A stretch of DNA of 64,000 bases from Flavobacterium sp. LC2016-01 (GTDB lineage Bacteria > Bacteroidota > Bacteroidia > Flavobacteriales > Flavobacteriaceae): positions 1 to 64,000 of the forward strand of contig NZ_WMIC01000006.1 of the NCBI RefSeq assembly GCF_009711135.1, read 5' to 3'. Shown one piece after another: positions 29,201 to 38,332 of this stretch; position 1 is the stretch's first letter; the number at the start of each line of letters is the position of its first letter. The notes under the pieces were generated by a model that had not been told where the DNA came from, did not search any database, and saw only the letters and a program-made list of their open reading frames with translations. The translations under genes and the position numbers were made by a program.

Positions 29201-29610
29201 ATCGTTGGGTGAACCAGATCTGAAATCAAAGTATTTACAGAATCAACACAGGAACTCCAGGAACCGCGTGCGCCGTCAAGTACAACGCGGTTGGTCAATT
29301 TTCCTTGTTTACCGATGCTTTTTCCCACTTTTTGAAATTCAAAAACCATTCTTTCATTCAGGTCAATAATTTCATTCAAAGTATCGCAGATAGCCCTTTT
29401 TGTTCCATCTTGATCGGTTGGAAAACGCTGCGAAAAATTACCGTTTTTGACTTTCAGCAAAATCTTCAAAAATTCAGCATCACTGAGAATTGATTCCTCG
29501 GTTTTGTTTTTCTTGCTTCTGCGGTCAGCTGTTTTTTCATCTGTAATGACAGGCAGAGCGATCAGCACGTCATTTTTTGGTGTTTTATTGTTGTGAATTT
29601 TATTTTTCAT
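23236..29610 (-). CDS. Giant soluble poly-HAMP hybrid histidine kinase with GAF and three receivers (2124 aa)
   Basis: Residues about 70-1185 are tandem HAMP-type modules: one divergent and eleven with the signature [15 protein letters not shown] and IxxVTTAVAxGDLS, each 92 residues. Then come a GAF domain (about 1210-1350), a coiled coil (1350-1430), HisKA with His1449 in NMSHELRTP, a HATPase domain (about 1550-1665; [16 protein letters not shown]) and three receivers with acceptors Asp1787, Asp1909 and Asp2056. There is no signal peptide or membrane segment. Domain order resembles fungal Nik1/Os-1 group III kinases, where poly-HAMP arrays sense osmotic or cell-wall stress, but with more repeats and receivers. 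The middle receiver (DLVLPDADG) is the least canonical. It is flanked by two CheY-like regulators and two other kinases on the same strand. Confidence 0.93.
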   Translation of the reverse strand: MKNKIHNNKTPKNDVLIALPVITDEKTADRRSKKNKTEESILSDAEFLKILLKVKNGNFSQRFPTDQDGTKRAICDTLNEIIDLNERMVFEFQKVGKSIGKQGKLTNRVVLDGARGSWSSCVDSVNTLISDLVHPTIEIAHVITSVAKGNLSQEMPLSIEGNPLQGEFLRIAKEVNGMVKQLNLFSMEVTRVAREVGTEGKLGGQAKVRGVGGVWKDLTDSVNKMASNLTGQVRNIADVTTAVAKGDLSKKITVDVKGEIQELKNTINTMVDQLNSFSSEVTRVAREVGTEGKLGGQAQVKGVGGTWKDLTDSVNQMASNLTGQVRNIADVTTAVAKGDLSKKITVDVKGEILELKDTINTMVDQLNSFSSEVTRVAREVGSEGKLGGQAKVRGVGGVWKDLTDSVNQMASNLTGQVRNIAEVTTAVAKGDLSKKITVNVEGEILELKNTINTMVDQLNSFGAEVTRVAREVGSEGKLGGQAKVKGVGGTWKDLTDSVNQMASNLTGQVRNIAEVTTAVANGDLSKKITAVAEGEILELKKTINTMVDQLNSFSSEVTRVALEVGTEGKLGGQAKVKGVGGTWKDLTDSVNQMASNLTGQVRNIAEVTTAVAKGDLSRQITVDTKGEILELKNTINTMVGQLNSFASEVTRVAREVGTEGKLGGQAQVEGVGGTWKDLTDSVNQMASNLTGQVRNIAEVTTAVAKGDLSLQITVDVKGEILELKNTINTMVDQLRGFASEVTRVSREVGTEGKLGGQANVPGVAGTWKDLTDSVNQMAGNLTAQVRNIADVAIAVANGDMSRKITVDVRGEILQLKETLNTMVDQLREFASEVTRVAREVGTEGKLGGQANVPGVAGTWKDLTDSVNQMAGNLTTQVRNIAEVTIAVANGDMSKKITADVRGEILQLKETVNTMVDQLRAFASEVTRVAREVGTDGKLGGQAFVPGVAGTWKDLTDSVNQMASNLTGQVRNIADVTKAVANGDLSKQITVDVKGEILDLKNTFNTMVEQLNSFASEVTRVAREVGTEGKLGGQSEVKGVAGTWKDLTDSVNVMASNLTGQVRGIAKVVTSVAKGNLKQKLSIDAKGEVAQLTDTINEMIDTLATFSDQVTTVAREVGAEGKLGGQANVPGASGTWKNLTENVNQLAANLTTQVRAISEVASAVTQGDLTRTIGVEAKGEVEALKDTINQMIYNLKATTLRNQEQDWLKSNLAKFTQMLQGQKELNAVTKKILSELAAVVTAQHGLFYILEENEDFMDSKLNLIASYAYIKRKDSMTQYAMGEGLIGQVAIEKERIILSNVPKDYIRINSGLGDAKPQDVIILPVLFEGRLKAVIELASLDTFNQTHLDFLEGLTESIGIVLNTIESNSRTEELLVQSQSLASELKSQQEVLKNTNEELEEKAILLANQKEEVELKNQEVEVARKALEEKADQLTLTSKYKSEFLANMSHELRTPLNSLQILANELIANRDGNLSEKQIQFAKTINSCGDDLIQLINDILDLSKIESGYISVDYNPISFAEISRFVESTFNPISQAKHLNFEILMDANLPEVMETDSQRLNQILKNLLSNSFKFTEKGAVKLNIYKADNNWKTKNSSLENAEAVVAFEISDTGIGISKEKQNIIFEAFQQAEGSTSRKYGGTGLGLSISRGLSDLLGGSIELESDTNIGSKFTLFLPLKFVHIAEIEDINVNEEMNVIHAGKSRLKSLPSSSFNKSDIDLYFADEVGDDRAIIKPDDKVLLIAEDNLTFAKILLERAHQHDIKAVVTTKGNDVIDYINQFHPHAITMDLNMPDTSGWKILDRLKTDFTLRHIPVYIISGEDERNKGLKRGARNFLVKPVKNDVLTALFNDIHDFKNKKEKNLLVVDDNQAELNRIVQAVEGSDISISTALTAKDAVELIKEKSFDCIILDLVLPDADGLDLISDLENNISGQETAIIIHSAGDVNKKQRSKLSRFAHSIITKSAVSIDELVDQTALFLHRVHKDLPESMKQLIETYYLKEDVLINKKVLLVDDDVRNLFALTTALERFGLDVISAESGHEAIEILNQNTKMDIVLMDIMMPEMDGYETMKIIRQNARHKDLTIIAVTAKAMKGDRQRCIESGASDYITKPVNVEQLSSLMRVWLK
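26060..29400 (-). repeat. Twelve tandem 276-bp units encoding HAMP modules
   Basis: Eleven copies of the codon block for GKLGGQ occur at 276-bp intervals between about 29016 and 26240, preceded by one diverged unit near 29290. Long stretches of neighbouring units are nearly identical at DNA level, for example the [12 protein letters not shown] block. The array is therefore prone to unequal recombination, and copy number may vary between strains. Confidence 0.88.
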
Positions 29611-29713
29611 AATTGGTGGCGTTGTAGCAGGTTTAGTTTTTGGTTGGCGGATTTGGCGATTTTAAGTTATGAGTTTTTCGCTTTTCATTAATAATTCACA
29701 ATTCATAATTGTT

Positions 29714-30145
29714 TTATCCGTTTTCATTCAATAAAATTTTCCTTAGATGAAATTGCACGAAAGCATCCATAGAATCTGATCTTTTTGTATTATCAGTGTA
29801 ATTCAGCGGTTTTATGATATATCCTGAAATTCCTAAATTTTCGGCGGTTTCCCGATCACTGCTTTCCGACGAAGTGGTCATAATAAATACCTTCAAGTCT
29901 TTTAAGTTTTCGTCAGTTCTCAGAATTTGTAAAAATTCGATTCCGTTCATTTTTGGCATATTGATATCCAGCAGAATAACATCTGGAATTAGCGGATTTT
30001 CCGTTTTTCTTAGCATTTGAAGTGCCTCAAGACCATTATATGCAGTGTGAAGATCATATTTGATCTCCAGTTTTTTTAATGAACGCTCTACAGATATTGT
30101 ATCGAGTTCATCATCTTCGATTAATAAAATATTAGGCTTTCTCAT
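29714..30145 (-). CDS. CheY/Rcp1-like single-domain response regulator
   Basis: The 143-residue protein is a receiver only: LIEDDELD near the N-terminus, phosphoacceptor Asp60 in LLDINMPKMNG, a switch Thr in IMTTSS and Lys in IIKPLN, with a short basic C-terminal helix. The Rcp1-like type commonly pairs with phytochrome-like or CHASE3 kinases. Its start overlaps the end of the upstream CHASE3 kinase gene by 14 nt, marking that kinase as the likely cognate partner. It has no output domain. The poly-HAMP kinase gene follows after about 100 nt. Confidence 0.92.
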   Translation of the reverse strand: MRKPNILLIEDDELDTISVERSLKKLEIKYDLHTAYNGLEALQMLRKTENPLIPDVILLDINMPKMNGIEFLQILRTDENLKDLKVFIMTTSSESSDRETAENLGISGYIIKPLNYTDNTKRSDSMDAFVQFHLRKILLNENG

Positions 30146-31592
30146 ACTGTTTGTTATTTCGCCAGGTGAAGGTAAATGTGGTTCCTTCGCCCAATTTTGA
30201 TTCTACATGAATGCTTTCCCCTTGATCATCAATAATTTTTTTTACTATGGCTAATCCTACACCGGTACTTTCCATTTCGTTTTTCTCTCTCAGGGTCTGG
30301 AAAATTTCAAATATTTTGTGATGATATTCTTCATCGATGCCAATTCCGTTGTCTTCTACTGAAAACTCATAAACATTGTGCACTTTCGTAGCTTTTATTT
30401 CAATAAATGGATTTTCAGCTTTTGCATATTTAACCGCATTGCTGATTAAATTTGAAAATACCTGTTCCAGTTTTAAGCGTTCTGTAAAAAGTTCTGGCAG
30501 ATTAATTATTTCGAGTTTAAAATTTCTCGGAACTATTGATTGGGCAATTTCATGGACAAGCGCATTAGTATCTACGATTTCGGGTGAAGTTTTTCTGTTG
30601 ATTCGGGCGTAATCTAAAAGGCCGTTGATCAAAGCTTCCATGCGCTGTGTTCTTTTCGGAATAATATTCAGGTAATTTCGCAGCGCAGGAGAGAGTTCGC
30701 TTGATAAATCTTCTTCAATCCAGCTGATTACATTGTAAATTCCTCTAATAGGAGCTTTTAAATCATGGGAAACGACGTAAGCAAACTTGTTGAGTTCGTC
30801 ATTTTTGTTTTCCAATTCCTGAATATTCTTTTCAAGACGGCGCGACATGATATTTAAAGACGATGCAAGTGCACTCAGTTCATCATTTTTATAATCCTGA
30901 ACAATTGTAAAACGTCCTTTCGAAATCGTATCAGCCACACGCACCATCGAGTTGATTCGTTTTGTAATCATCATTACGATGTAAGCGGTACTGCATATTC
31001 CGATAAAAATGGTTAGGGATAAAAAGACCAATGAATAAGTTCTGGCTTTGTTTAAAGAATGCAACAGCATTTCAGAATGATGTGTTCGAGTTTTATATTC
31101 GATTCTATCAAATGTTTTGAATTTTTTGGTAATGGAGTCGTTGATATTTTTCCCGATATGCTTTTTGAGTTTATTGTCTAAAAGATATTGATACGTTGTC
31201 GGGTTTTCTCTTCTTGCCCGAATTAATTCAGATGTATAAGAAAGCCATTCACCATGAAGAACACTTATTGAATCTAGAATGGAAGATTGAATTTGGTTGC
31301 TGTCAATGAGCGTGTGCTGTTCTATTAAATAGCCAGGTACTTTTTCTATTCCGCTGTAATAAGGTACCAAATAAGTGGAGTCATTAGTCAGTAAATATCC
31401 TCGTACAGCGCTTTGCATTTGTAAAATGGCTCTATGCGTTTTATTTGAATTGCGAATTACGGCTTCTGATTTTGAAAGAAACTGAGAGTTTTGATTTACC
31501 TTGAGCGACAGTCTGTAATTAGTATACGAATCTGCAGCAGAAAGCAAAATGATAAACGTAAAGGCTAAAATTATTTGAGTCGATAATTTCAT
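30132..31592 (-). CDS. Membrane sensor histidine kinase with CHASE3 and HAMP domains
   Basis: The 486-residue protein has a first membrane helix (about 5-24), a periplasmic CHASE3-like helical sensor domain (about 30-180; AILQMQSAVRGYLLTNDSTYL is the family hallmark region), a second membrane helix (about 187-210), a HAMP linker (211-262), HisKA with His276 in VSHDLKAPI and a HATPase domain (DNGIGID, STGVGLAIVKKI). Its 3' end overlaps the start of a CheY-like regulator, and another CheY-like regulator lies 50 nt upstream, so three genes probably form one signalling module. The ligand cannot be inferred. Confidence 0.93.
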   Translation of the reverse strand: MKLSTQIILAFTFIILLSAADSYTNYRLSLKVNQNSQFLSKSEAVIRNSNKTHRAILQMQSAVRGYLLTNDSTYLVPYYSGIEKVPGYLIEQHTLIDSNQIQSSILDSISVLHGEWLSYTSELIRARRENPTTYQYLLDNKLKKHIGKNINDSITKKFKTFDRIEYKTRTHHSEMLLHSLNKARTYSLVFLSLTIFIGICSTAYIVMMITKRINSMVRVADTISKGRFTIVQDYKNDELSALASSLNIMSRRLEKNIQELENKNDELNKFAYVVSHDLKAPIRGIYNVISWIEEDLSSELSPALRNYLNIIPKRTQRMEALINGLLDYARINRKTSPEIVDTNALVHEIAQSIVPRNFKLEIINLPELFTERLKLEQVFSNLISNAVKYAKAENPFIEIKATKVHNVYEFSVEDNGIGIDEEYHHKIFEIFQTLREKNEMESTGVGLAIVKKIIDDQGESIHVESKLGEGTTFTFTWRNNKQYEKA

Positions 31593-31642
31593 TGTTTTTC
31601 TCTTAAGAAAACCATAGTAAATAATTAAAAATTGCGCATTCG

Positions 31643-32020
31643 CTATATCGTGAAATCACTGATAATCTTCTTAAGTTCATTAAAATCACTTGGTTTCGAA
31701 ATAAATTCTTTTGCACCGTAACTTCTGGCTTTTAGTTTTGTTTCTTCAAATTGTGAAGTTGAAAAAATAACAATTGGAATATCCTGAATAAGCTTCTGCA
31801 TTTTAATCGCGGCTAAAAATTCAAAACCCGACATAATTGGCATATTCAAATCAAGAAATATAATATCGGGACTAAGTTCTTGACGAATTAATTTGTTGAG
31901 TGCTTCAACCGAACTGTGCATTGCTGTATAATCGGCATCAGATACGGCCTGCAGAGCTTCCATGAAAAATTCGCAATCATCAACATCATCATCAATTTGC
32001 AGTATATTTCTATAAATCAT
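31643..32020 (-). CDS. CheY-like single-domain response regulator
   Basis: The 125-residue receiver has the acidic cluster QIDDDVDD, phosphoacceptor Asp57 in IFLDLNMPIMSG, a switch Ser/Thr in IFSTSQ and Lys in FISKPSD. No output domain is attached. It is the first gene of the minus-strand signalling run and lies 50 nt upstream of the CHASE3 kinase. With the second receiver on the other side of that kinase, one could act as output and the other as phosphate sink, a pattern known from other two-receiver modules; here it is only a suggestion. Confidence 0.92.
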   Translation of the reverse strand: MIYRNILQIDDDVDDCEFFMEALQAVSDADYTAMHSSVEALNKLIRQELSPDIIFLDLNMPIMSGFEFLAAIKMQKLIQDIPIVIFSTSQFEETKLKARSYGAKEFISKPSDFNELKKIISDFTI

Positions 32021-32128
32021 ATATGTTTTTGGTTTTTATTTAAAAAATGATAATTATGCGAACTGCATTATTTAGGTGAATTAATAAGTTCGATTCAATA
32101 AATTTTAAAATAATAAATGGGGAATTTA

Positions 32129-32284
32129 TTAGTCAATTTTGGACTTTACATTATCCGTTTTATAATTAAAATCCGCTCTTTGATCAGCGTTGTATTCTTC
32201 ATCATCGCAATGGGAAGCACAGCTGTCATTTATAATCGAAATTAAAAAAACAGCAGTGGGTATTTTGAAGTAAAAATGTTTCAT
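32129..32284 (-). CDS. Possible small secreted or anchored peptide (51 aa)
   Basis: The preferred start MKHFYFKIP gives a short basic N-terminus, a hydrophobic stretch (TAVFLISIIN) and then SCASHCDDEE, which looks like a signal peptide followed by an acidic polar tail. The Cys context (NDSC) is not a canonical lipobox. An upstream in-frame ATG at 32317 would add 11 residues. No family is recognised, and it may be a chance ORF. Confidence 0.3.
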   Translation of the reverse strand: MKHFYFKIPTAVFLISIINDSCASHCDDEEYNADQRADFNYKTDNVKSKID

Positions 32285-32512
32285 AGAATTTAGAATTTTT
32301 GGTATTAATTCATCCATGAAAGTATGAATAAGATTTTCCTTTCGTTTACATGATTTCAGATTAATGTTATATAATTAAAATGTTTCCGGTTTTGTTTTAT
32401 TCATTTGTTTAGTCAAGCAAAATAGAAATCGTATAATTCGATTCAATATTGTTTTCTATTAAATTACGTGTAATTCAGATCGCTTTTAGGTGTTTACAGC
32501 CGGCATTTGGGC

Positions 32513-32573
32513 AAAATGTCTATGATGTTGAATAATGTGTCCATTGTTTAAAAAATCACTATATATACTTTTA
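32513..32573 (+). promoter_or_regulatory. Candidate HTCS operator (33 bp) and -7-like box upstream of GH89
   Basis: Positions 32513-32545 align without gaps to 35208-35240 and 54470-54502. Two half-sites (TCTATG and TCCATT) are 21 bp apart. After exactly 20 nt comes TACTTTTA (32566-32573), a near match to the Bacteroidetes -7 element TAnnTTTG. No -33 box is seen, as expected for an activator-dependent promoter. The start codon is about 270 nt downstream, implying a long leader. Confidence 0.72.
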
Positions 32574-32839
32574 CTTCAAGTAAAAATCTAATGAGTTTGC
32601 ATACTGCAGGCATTAAGAGTGGCATTGGATTTTTATGTGGAAAATTAAGTTTGTTTTTTTATGGTTTTATTAAAATGGGAGATTAATAAAATAATCTCCT
32701 GTTTTTTTATAAGTCTGAATCTGAAATCTAAGCCTTAATTTTTTTAAACCTGACTACATCAACTTTTAAAATTCAGGAGTTTTAATTCACAGCCAATTTT
32801 CAGCCGGGTTTTATTAATGATAAATAATAAATTTTTTAA

Positions 32840-35032
32840 ATGTGTTATAATATGAAAACAGACTATTCGAAAATTAAAAAAGAGACAGCTTTAGGCGGCA
32901 CTTTTACTTATTTTCTTGTACTATTTTTTTTGATTTTCAATGTGTATTCTCAAAATAAGGAAAATACAAAAAGTTCTTTTGCTGTAATCGAAAAGCTTAT
33001 TGGTAATAAGGCAAACGATTTTAAGTTGGAAATTATAGATAGTAAAGAAACTGATTCAGATTGGTTTGAAGTTGAAGCAACAGCAAATACAGTAAAAATT
33101 AAAGGAACATCAAATACCGTAATTTGTTATGCGGCTTATCATTTTCTTAGAGATATTGGTGCTGTTTTAGTGAGTTGGGAAGGAAACAGAGTCAATTTGC
33201 CTAAAACTTGGCCGGCTTATTCGAAAAAAGAAGCTACTCCTTTTAAATATAGAGAATATTTGAACGCCTGTACTTTTGGTTACACAACTCCGTGGTGGGA
33301 CTGGGAGCGTTGGGAAAAAGAAATTGACTGGATGGCATTGCATGGAATTAATTTGCCGACAGCTTTAGAAGGACAAGAAGCAGTTTGGCAATTGCTTTGG
33401 AAAGAATATGGCGTAACAGACGCACAATTAAGAGAACATTTTGCAGGACCCGCATTTTTGCCTTGGCAGCGAATGGGAAATATAAACAGTCTTGATGGAC
33501 CATTGCCACAAGAATTTATAAATAAAAAAGAAGAGGTTCAAAAGAAGATTCTGAAAAAAATGAGAGCATTGGGTATGCATCCTGTAGTGCCTGCTTTTAG
33601 CGGATATGTTCCGAAAGCATTTGCAGAAAAACATCCTGATTCAAAAATAAGTGAATTAAAATCTTGGTCGGGAGGAGGTTTTGAAAGTACTTACTTATTA
33701 GATTCTAAAGATCCGTTGTTTAAAGAGATTGGAAAACGTTTTATAGAAATTTATACTAAAATCTATGGTGAATCTGATTTTTATCTGGCAGATTCTTTTA
33801 ATGAAATAGTGCCTCCAGTTTCAGAGGGACATAAAAATGAAGAATTGGCAGATTACGGAAAAACAATTTTTGAAGCTATTGATGCAGCCGCTCCAAAAGC
33901 AAAATGGGTAATGCAGGGCTGGCTTTTTGGAGATAATAAGGAATTTTGGACGAAAGAAGCAACAAGAGCTTTTCTTAGCAAAGTTCCTAATGATCGAATG
34001 ATTATTCAGGATTATGCGAATGATCGATATAAAGTGTGGGAAAATCAGGAGGCATTTTACGGAAAACAATGGACATACGGTTATGTTCATAATTATGGAG
34101 GATCTAATCCAGTTTATGGAGATTTCAATTTCTACAGAAATGAACTTATTAGTTTGATGAAAAACACAAACAAAGGGAATGTTGTAGGTTACGGCGTTAT
34201 GCCGGAAGGTTTGAACAATAATGCTGCGGTTTACGAATATATTTATGATCTTCCGTGGACGCTGGGAAATGAATCCGTAAATGATTGGCTAGAGCGCTAT
34301 CTGAAAGCCAGATATGGCAAAGACAATGCAGCTGAAGTTCTTAAGGCTTGGCAATTATTGGTTGAATCGGTTTACAGTACAAAATATTGGGAAACACGCT
34401 GGTGGAATGATAAAGCGGGAGCTTATTTGTTTTTTAAGAAACCGACTTTAAAAATAACAGAATTTAAAGGAAATCCCGGCGATAAGGAAAAGCTGAAACA
34501 GGCTTTGGATATTTTGAATAAAGAAGCTAAGAATTTTGATAAAAAGAATCTTTTTCAATATGATTTGATCGATGCCTCAAGACATTATTATTCGCTTTGT
34601 ATTGATGATATGCTGATGGAATGTGTAGCGGCTTACAATTCAAAAGACTTGAAAAAAGGAGATGAATTATTTAAAAAGATAGAAAAACAAGCTTTAGAAA
34701 TAGACAATATGATGAAGGGACAGCCTTTAAACAATTTGAAAAATTGGCTGGAATCGGCGTGGAATTATGGAAGTTCTGAATCAGAATCAAAATTATATTT
34801 GAAAAATGCAAAAACCATAATAACACTTTGGGGTGGAAATGGGCATTTAAATGATTATGCTTCAAGAGCATGGGGCGGTATGTATAAAGGATTTTATTGG
34901 CCAAGATGGAAAATGTTTTTAGAGGCTCAACGAGAATCAGTTATCACTAACAAATCATTTGATGAAGTGAAAGAGGTTGAAGCTATAAATGAATGGGAGA
35001 TAAAATGGTGCGAAAGTGCAAAAATGGATTAA
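32840..35032 (+). CDS. Glycoside hydrolase family 89 alpha-N-acetylglucosaminidase (NAGLU-like)
   Basis: The 730-residue protein matches the NAGLU family along its length: an N-terminal alpha/beta domain, then the catalytic barrel with TPWWDWERWEKEIDWMAL, NLPTALEGQEAVW, the Glu of LADSFNE (Glu322 from this start) and the Glu of GVMPEGL (Glu456). These two match the acid/base and nucleophile region of human NAGLU. It has a hydrophobic signal segment (TFTYFLVLFFLIFNVYSQ); translation from the ATG at 32852 gives a more normal signal peptide and may be the true start. GH89 removes terminal alpha-linked GlcNAc and does not act on unacetylated glucosamine. It opens the PUL with its own operator-bearing promoter. 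Confidence 0.93.
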   Translation: MCYNMKTDYSKIKKETALGGTFTYFLVLFFLIFNVYSQNKENTKSSFAVIEKLIGNKANDFKLEIIDSKETDSDWFEVEATANTVKIKGTSNTVICYAAYHFLRDIGAVLVSWEGNRVNLPKTWPAYSKKEATPFKYREYLNACTFGYTTPWWDWERWEKEIDWMALHGINLPTALEGQEAVWQLLWKEYGVTDAQLREHFAGPAFLPWQRMGNINSLDGPLPQEFINKKEEVQKKILKKMRALGMHPVVPAFSGYVPKAFAEKHPDSKISELKSWSGGGFESTYLLDSKDPLFKEIGKRFIEIYTKIYGESDFYLADSFNEIVPPVSEGHKNEELADYGKTIFEAIDAAAPKAKWVMQGWLFGDNKEFWTKEATRAFLSKVPNDRMIIQDYANDRYKVWENQEAFYGKQWTYGYVHNYGGSNPVYGDFNFYRNELISLMKNTNKGNVVGYGVMPEGLNNNAAVYEYIYDLPWTLGNESVNDWLERYLKARYGKDNAAEVLKAWQLLVESVYSTKYWETRWWNDKAGAYLFFKKPTLKITEFKGNPGDKEKLKQALDILNKEAKNFDKKNLFQYDLIDASRHYYSLCIDDMLMECVAAYNSKDLKKGDELFKKIEKQALEIDNMMKGQPLNNLKNWLESAWNYGSSESESKLYLKNAKTIITLWGGNGHLNDYASRAWGGMYKGFYWPRWKMFLEAQRESVITNKSFDEVKEVEAINEWEIKWCESAKMD

Positions 35033-35207
35033 TTGAAAGAATTAAAACATTGCTGAAAAATGCAGGCAGCAAGATTTGTGAGAATTATAAAACAATCATA
35101 AATTAATAACTTTTAATAGGCAGTGCTTTATAATAGATTTAACTTTTTTAAAGCAATATACTGTGAAGAAATAAGCGCTGAAAACCCTTATTTTGCTGGG
35201 ATAATTA

Positions 35208-35268
35208 AAAATATCCATGTTTATGAATAATCTGTCCATTCATTAAACAAAGCATAATTCTATTTTCG
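35208..35268 (+). promoter_or_regulatory. Candidate HTCS operator (33 bp) and -7-like box upstream of SusC
   Basis: Positions 35208-35240 contain TATCCATG and TGTCCATT half-sites whose TCCAT cores start exactly 21 bp apart. TATTTTCG at 35261-35268 follows after 20 nt, close to the TAnnTTTG -7 consensus. Layout is identical to the sites before GH89 and inositol oxygenase. The SusC ATG is 36 nt further on. Confidence 0.78.
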
Positions 35269-35304
35269 CTTAACAATTATTTAACTAACTAACTTAAATA
35301 TAAT

Positions 35305-38300
35305 ATGGAAAAACTTAAACTATTATTATTAGTGTTTTTTACAAGCCTCTCATTCAATTGCTGGGCACAAAAAACAGATGTGTCCGGTGTAGTTTTGGAC
35401 GACAAAGGCATGCCATTACCAGCAGCCAATGTAATTGAAAGTGGAACTAAAAACAGTGCCATGACAGATTTTGACGGAAGATTCAAACTTACTGTTTCAA
35501 ATAAAAATGTAACCCTTTTAGTTTCTTTTGTCGGGTTTGTTGATCAAAGCGTTAAACTTAATGGATCACAAAATATTACAATTAGATTAGCTTCAACCAC
35601 TACAAACTTAGAACAAGTTGTGGTTGTTGGATACGGAAAAGGATCTCGTAAAAATTTAACAACTGCAGTTTCATCTGTAAAAGCAGATGATTTAAATAAT
35701 GGAGTAATTGCTGATGTTGGTCAATTGCTTCAGGGTAAGGTTTCAGGTTTGAATGTTTCAACAAGTGGTGATCCTACTAAAGCTTCTTCAGTGGTTTTAC
35801 GTGGAGCATCAACGTTAAACAGTTCTCAAGGGCCATTTTATGTGGTGGACGGAATCCCGGGCGTAGATATTTCTATTATTGCTCCTGACGATATTGTTAC
35901 AATTGATGTATTGAAAGATGCCGCTGCAACAGCTATTTATGGTAATCGTGCTGCAAATGGTGTAATTATGGTAACAACAAAAAGAGGAAGCAAAGACAGA
36001 TCTCAAGTTAGCTACAGTAATTATTTTGGTTTTGAAAAAGTATCAAATCAGTTGGATATGATGAATGCAACTCAGTTGAGAGATTTTGTAACCAAAAATA
36101 AATTAAGTTTTACTCCTGAAAATGATAAAGGAGCAGATACGGACTGGCAAAAAGCAATTCTTAGACCAGGTTACACGCCGTCAACAACTCAAAATCTTTC
36201 AATGAGCGGTGGAGGCGAACATGGTAATTATTTTGCAAGTGTAAGTTATATCAATAAAGAAGGAGTTTTGCAAGGAAATGAGTTTTCACGCGTAATTGCA
36301 CACTTGGCAATTGAGCAAAATGCCTTTGATGATAACGTTAAATTTGGTTTGAATGTTACCAACTCAAACAGTAAATACAGTAATGTACCACAGCGTAACA
36401 CAGTATTGCAGCAATCGATAAATCATTTACCAGTTTCTCCTGTAACAAATCCTGACGGAAGTTATTTTGAAAATTTCATCCAGACAGGTTATTTTAACCC
36501 AGTTGCAATGATGAATCATGCAGATGATGATACAAAAACAAATAACCTTGTTGCTAGTTTAACTACAGAAGTAAAACTTCCTTGGGGATTTACTTATAAC
36601 TTGAATTTGTCTTACCAACAATTAAACTCATTGCATGGTGAATATTATGACAGTTATTATCAGCAATATAATAGTGCGAATTTCTATAACAATCCAGATC
36701 CACCTCAAACAAAAACATTAGTAAACTTTGGTGTAAACGGATCAGCTTTGAGAAATTCATACCAGACCAACAATACAATTATCGAAAGTTTCTTGAATTG
36801 GGATAAAGCTTTTGGAAATCACAAACTTAAAGCAGTTGTGGGTTATTCATGGCAGGAAGATGTTTTAGGAGATGGATTTCAAGCAACAAATACTAATTTC
36901 CCAGTAGACAATGTGAGCTATAACAATCTTGCTTTAGGGAATTATAGTTCGGTTTCAGGTTATAGAGTAGATTTTGGAGATAGCAAAGCGTATCAGAAAA
37001 AACGTTTGATTTCTTACTTTGGGCGTTTAAATTACAATTACAAAGATAAATACCTTTTACAAGGATCAATCAGAAGAGATGGAGGGTCAGTATTTGGAGC
37101 AAACAATCAATGGGGATATTTTCCATCAGTAGGTGGAGCTTGGAGAATTGATAAAGAAGGTTTTATGGCTAACCAAGAAATCTTTACAGATTTAAAACTT
37201 CGTGCAAGCTGGGGTCAAACAGGAAACTCTTCAGGATTTAATGCTTACACGGCTCAATTTATCTCAGGAAGTTTAGGTACATTTTATTATAACGGACAGC
37301 AAGTCGGAGCTTATGGACCAAATCAGGCTGCAAATCCAGATTTGAACTGGGAAAAAACAGCAACAGCCAATATTGGTCTTGACTTTACAGTATTAAAAGG
37401 AAAATTATCAGGATCTGTAGAGGTTTATGACAAAAAAACAACCGATATGATTTACAACTATTCTGTAAATCCAGTGCTTGTACCAGTAGGAACAATCGTT
37501 GCAAACGGTGGAAACATGTCAAACAAAGGTGTCGAGGTTACGTTGAATGCTAATGTGGTTAAGGCTAAAAACTTTAGTTATGCAACAAGTTTAAACTTTT
37601 CACACAACAAAAACGAAATCACGAAATTGACAAATCCATATTTTATTGGAGGAGACTCAATACGAAGAGTACAGCCTGATGGAGGCGGACAAACAGGAAG
37701 TACTTTGCAGATTTTCAAAGAAGGAAAACCTCTTGGACAATTCTTTACACTTCAATATGCAGGAAAAAATGCAGCAGGTGTTTCTCAATATGTTGCTAAA
37801 GATGGAAGTTTGACAACGAACCCTCAAATTGGTGTAGATTACCATTATGCAGGAAGTGCACAGCCTAAGTTTATGATGGGATGGAATAATAATTTTACAT
37901 ACAAAAAATTTGATTTGAATATTTTCTTCCGTGGAGTATTTGGCAATAAAATTTTCAATGCTACGAAAGCTGATTTATTCAGACCAAGTACGGCGATGAC
38001 AAACAATATTCTTGTGTCTGCGGCAGATGAATCACCAAACGATCTTAATGCTTACAAATATTCAACTCGTTTTATAGAAGATGGAAGCTACATTCGATTG
38101 GATAATATGACTTTGGGCTACGATTTTGGGAAAGTGGGCAGATATATTAAAAAAATCCGCATTTATGAAACGGTTAATAATCTTTTTGTTATCACAAAAT
38201 ACAGCGGAATTGATCCTGAAGTAGAACAAGGAGGAACAGCTCCTGGTGTAGATTCAAATAACTTTTATCCAAAAACCACAACATTTTTGTTTGGTATGAA

Positions 38301-38313
38301 CGTGGTATTTTAA
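35305..38313 (+). CDS. SusC-like TonB-dependent glycan importer
   Basis: The 1002-residue protein has a signal peptide (LLLLVFFTSLSFNCWAQ), a carboxypeptidase-regulatory-like beta-sandwich (about 25-100; VSGVVLDDKGMPLPAANV), a TonB box and plug region (VVVVGYGKGSRKNLTTAVSS, FYVVDGIPG, AAATAIYGNRAANGV) and a 22-strand-type barrel ending in Phe. It lacks an N-terminal STN signalling extension, consistent with control by the hybrid two-component regulator at 50236. With the SusD lipoprotein encoded 19 nt downstream it forms the outer membrane oligosaccharide uptake complex. The substrate is set by the whole locus, not visible here. Confidence 0.95.
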   Translation: MEKLKLLLLVFFTSLSFNCWAQKTDVSGVVLDDKGMPLPAANVIESGTKNSAMTDFDGRFKLTVSNKNVTLLVSFVGFVDQSVKLNGSQNITIRLASTTTNLEQVVVVGYGKGSRKNLTTAVSSVKADDLNNGVIADVGQLLQGKVSGLNVSTSGDPTKASSVVLRGASTLNSSQGPFYVVDGIPGVDISIIAPDDIVTIDVLKDAAATAIYGNRAANGVIMVTTKRGSKDRSQVSYSNYFGFEKVSNQLDMMNATQLRDFVTKNKLSFTPENDKGADTDWQKAILRPGYTPSTTQNLSMSGGGEHGNYFASVSYINKEGVLQGNEFSRVIAHLAIEQNAFDDNVKFGLNVTNSNSKYSNVPQRNTVLQQSINHLPVSPVTNPDGSYFENFIQTGYFNPVAMMNHADDDTKTNNLVASLTTEVKLPWGFTYNLNLSYQQLNSLHGEYYDSYYQQYNSANFYNNPDPPQTKTLVNFGVNGSALRNSYQTNNTIIESFLNWDKAFGNHKLKAVVGYSWQEDVLGDGFQATNTNFPVDNVSYNNLALGNYSSVSGYRVDFGDSKAYQKKRLISYFGRLNYNYKDKYLLQGSIRRDGGSVFGANNQWGYFPSVGGAWRIDKEGFMANQEIFTDLKLRASWGQTGNSSGFNAYTAQFISGSLGTFYYNGQQVGAYGPNQAANPDLNWEKTATANIGLDFTVLKGKLSGSVEVYDKKTTDMIYNYSVNPVLVPVGTIVANGGNMSNKGVEVTLNANVVKAKNFSYATSLNFSHNKNEITKLTNPYFIGGDSIRRVQPDGGGQTGSTLQIFKEGKPLGQFFTLQYAGKNAAGVSQYVAKDGSLTTNPQIGVDYHYAGSAQPKFMMGWNNNFTYKKFDLNIFFRGVFGNKIFNATKADLFRPSTAMTNNILVSAADESPNDLNAYKYSTRFIEDGSYIRLDNMTLGYDFGKVGRYIKKIRIYETVNNLFVITKYSGIDPEVEQGGTAPGVDSNNFYPKTTTFLFGMNVVF

Positions 38314-38332
38314 AAATTAAACTGTAAAAACT

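Larger units (their letters stand above)
32021..32839. other. Divergent intergenic region between the signalling island and the PUL
   Basis: This 819-bp region should hold the promoter for the minus-strand signalling run (close to 32021) and that of GH89 (operator plus -7-like box at 32513-32573). A small possible minus-strand ORF lies at 32129-32284. The stretch 32640-32830 is AT-rich with a T-rich leader and shows nothing further. Confidence 0.55.
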
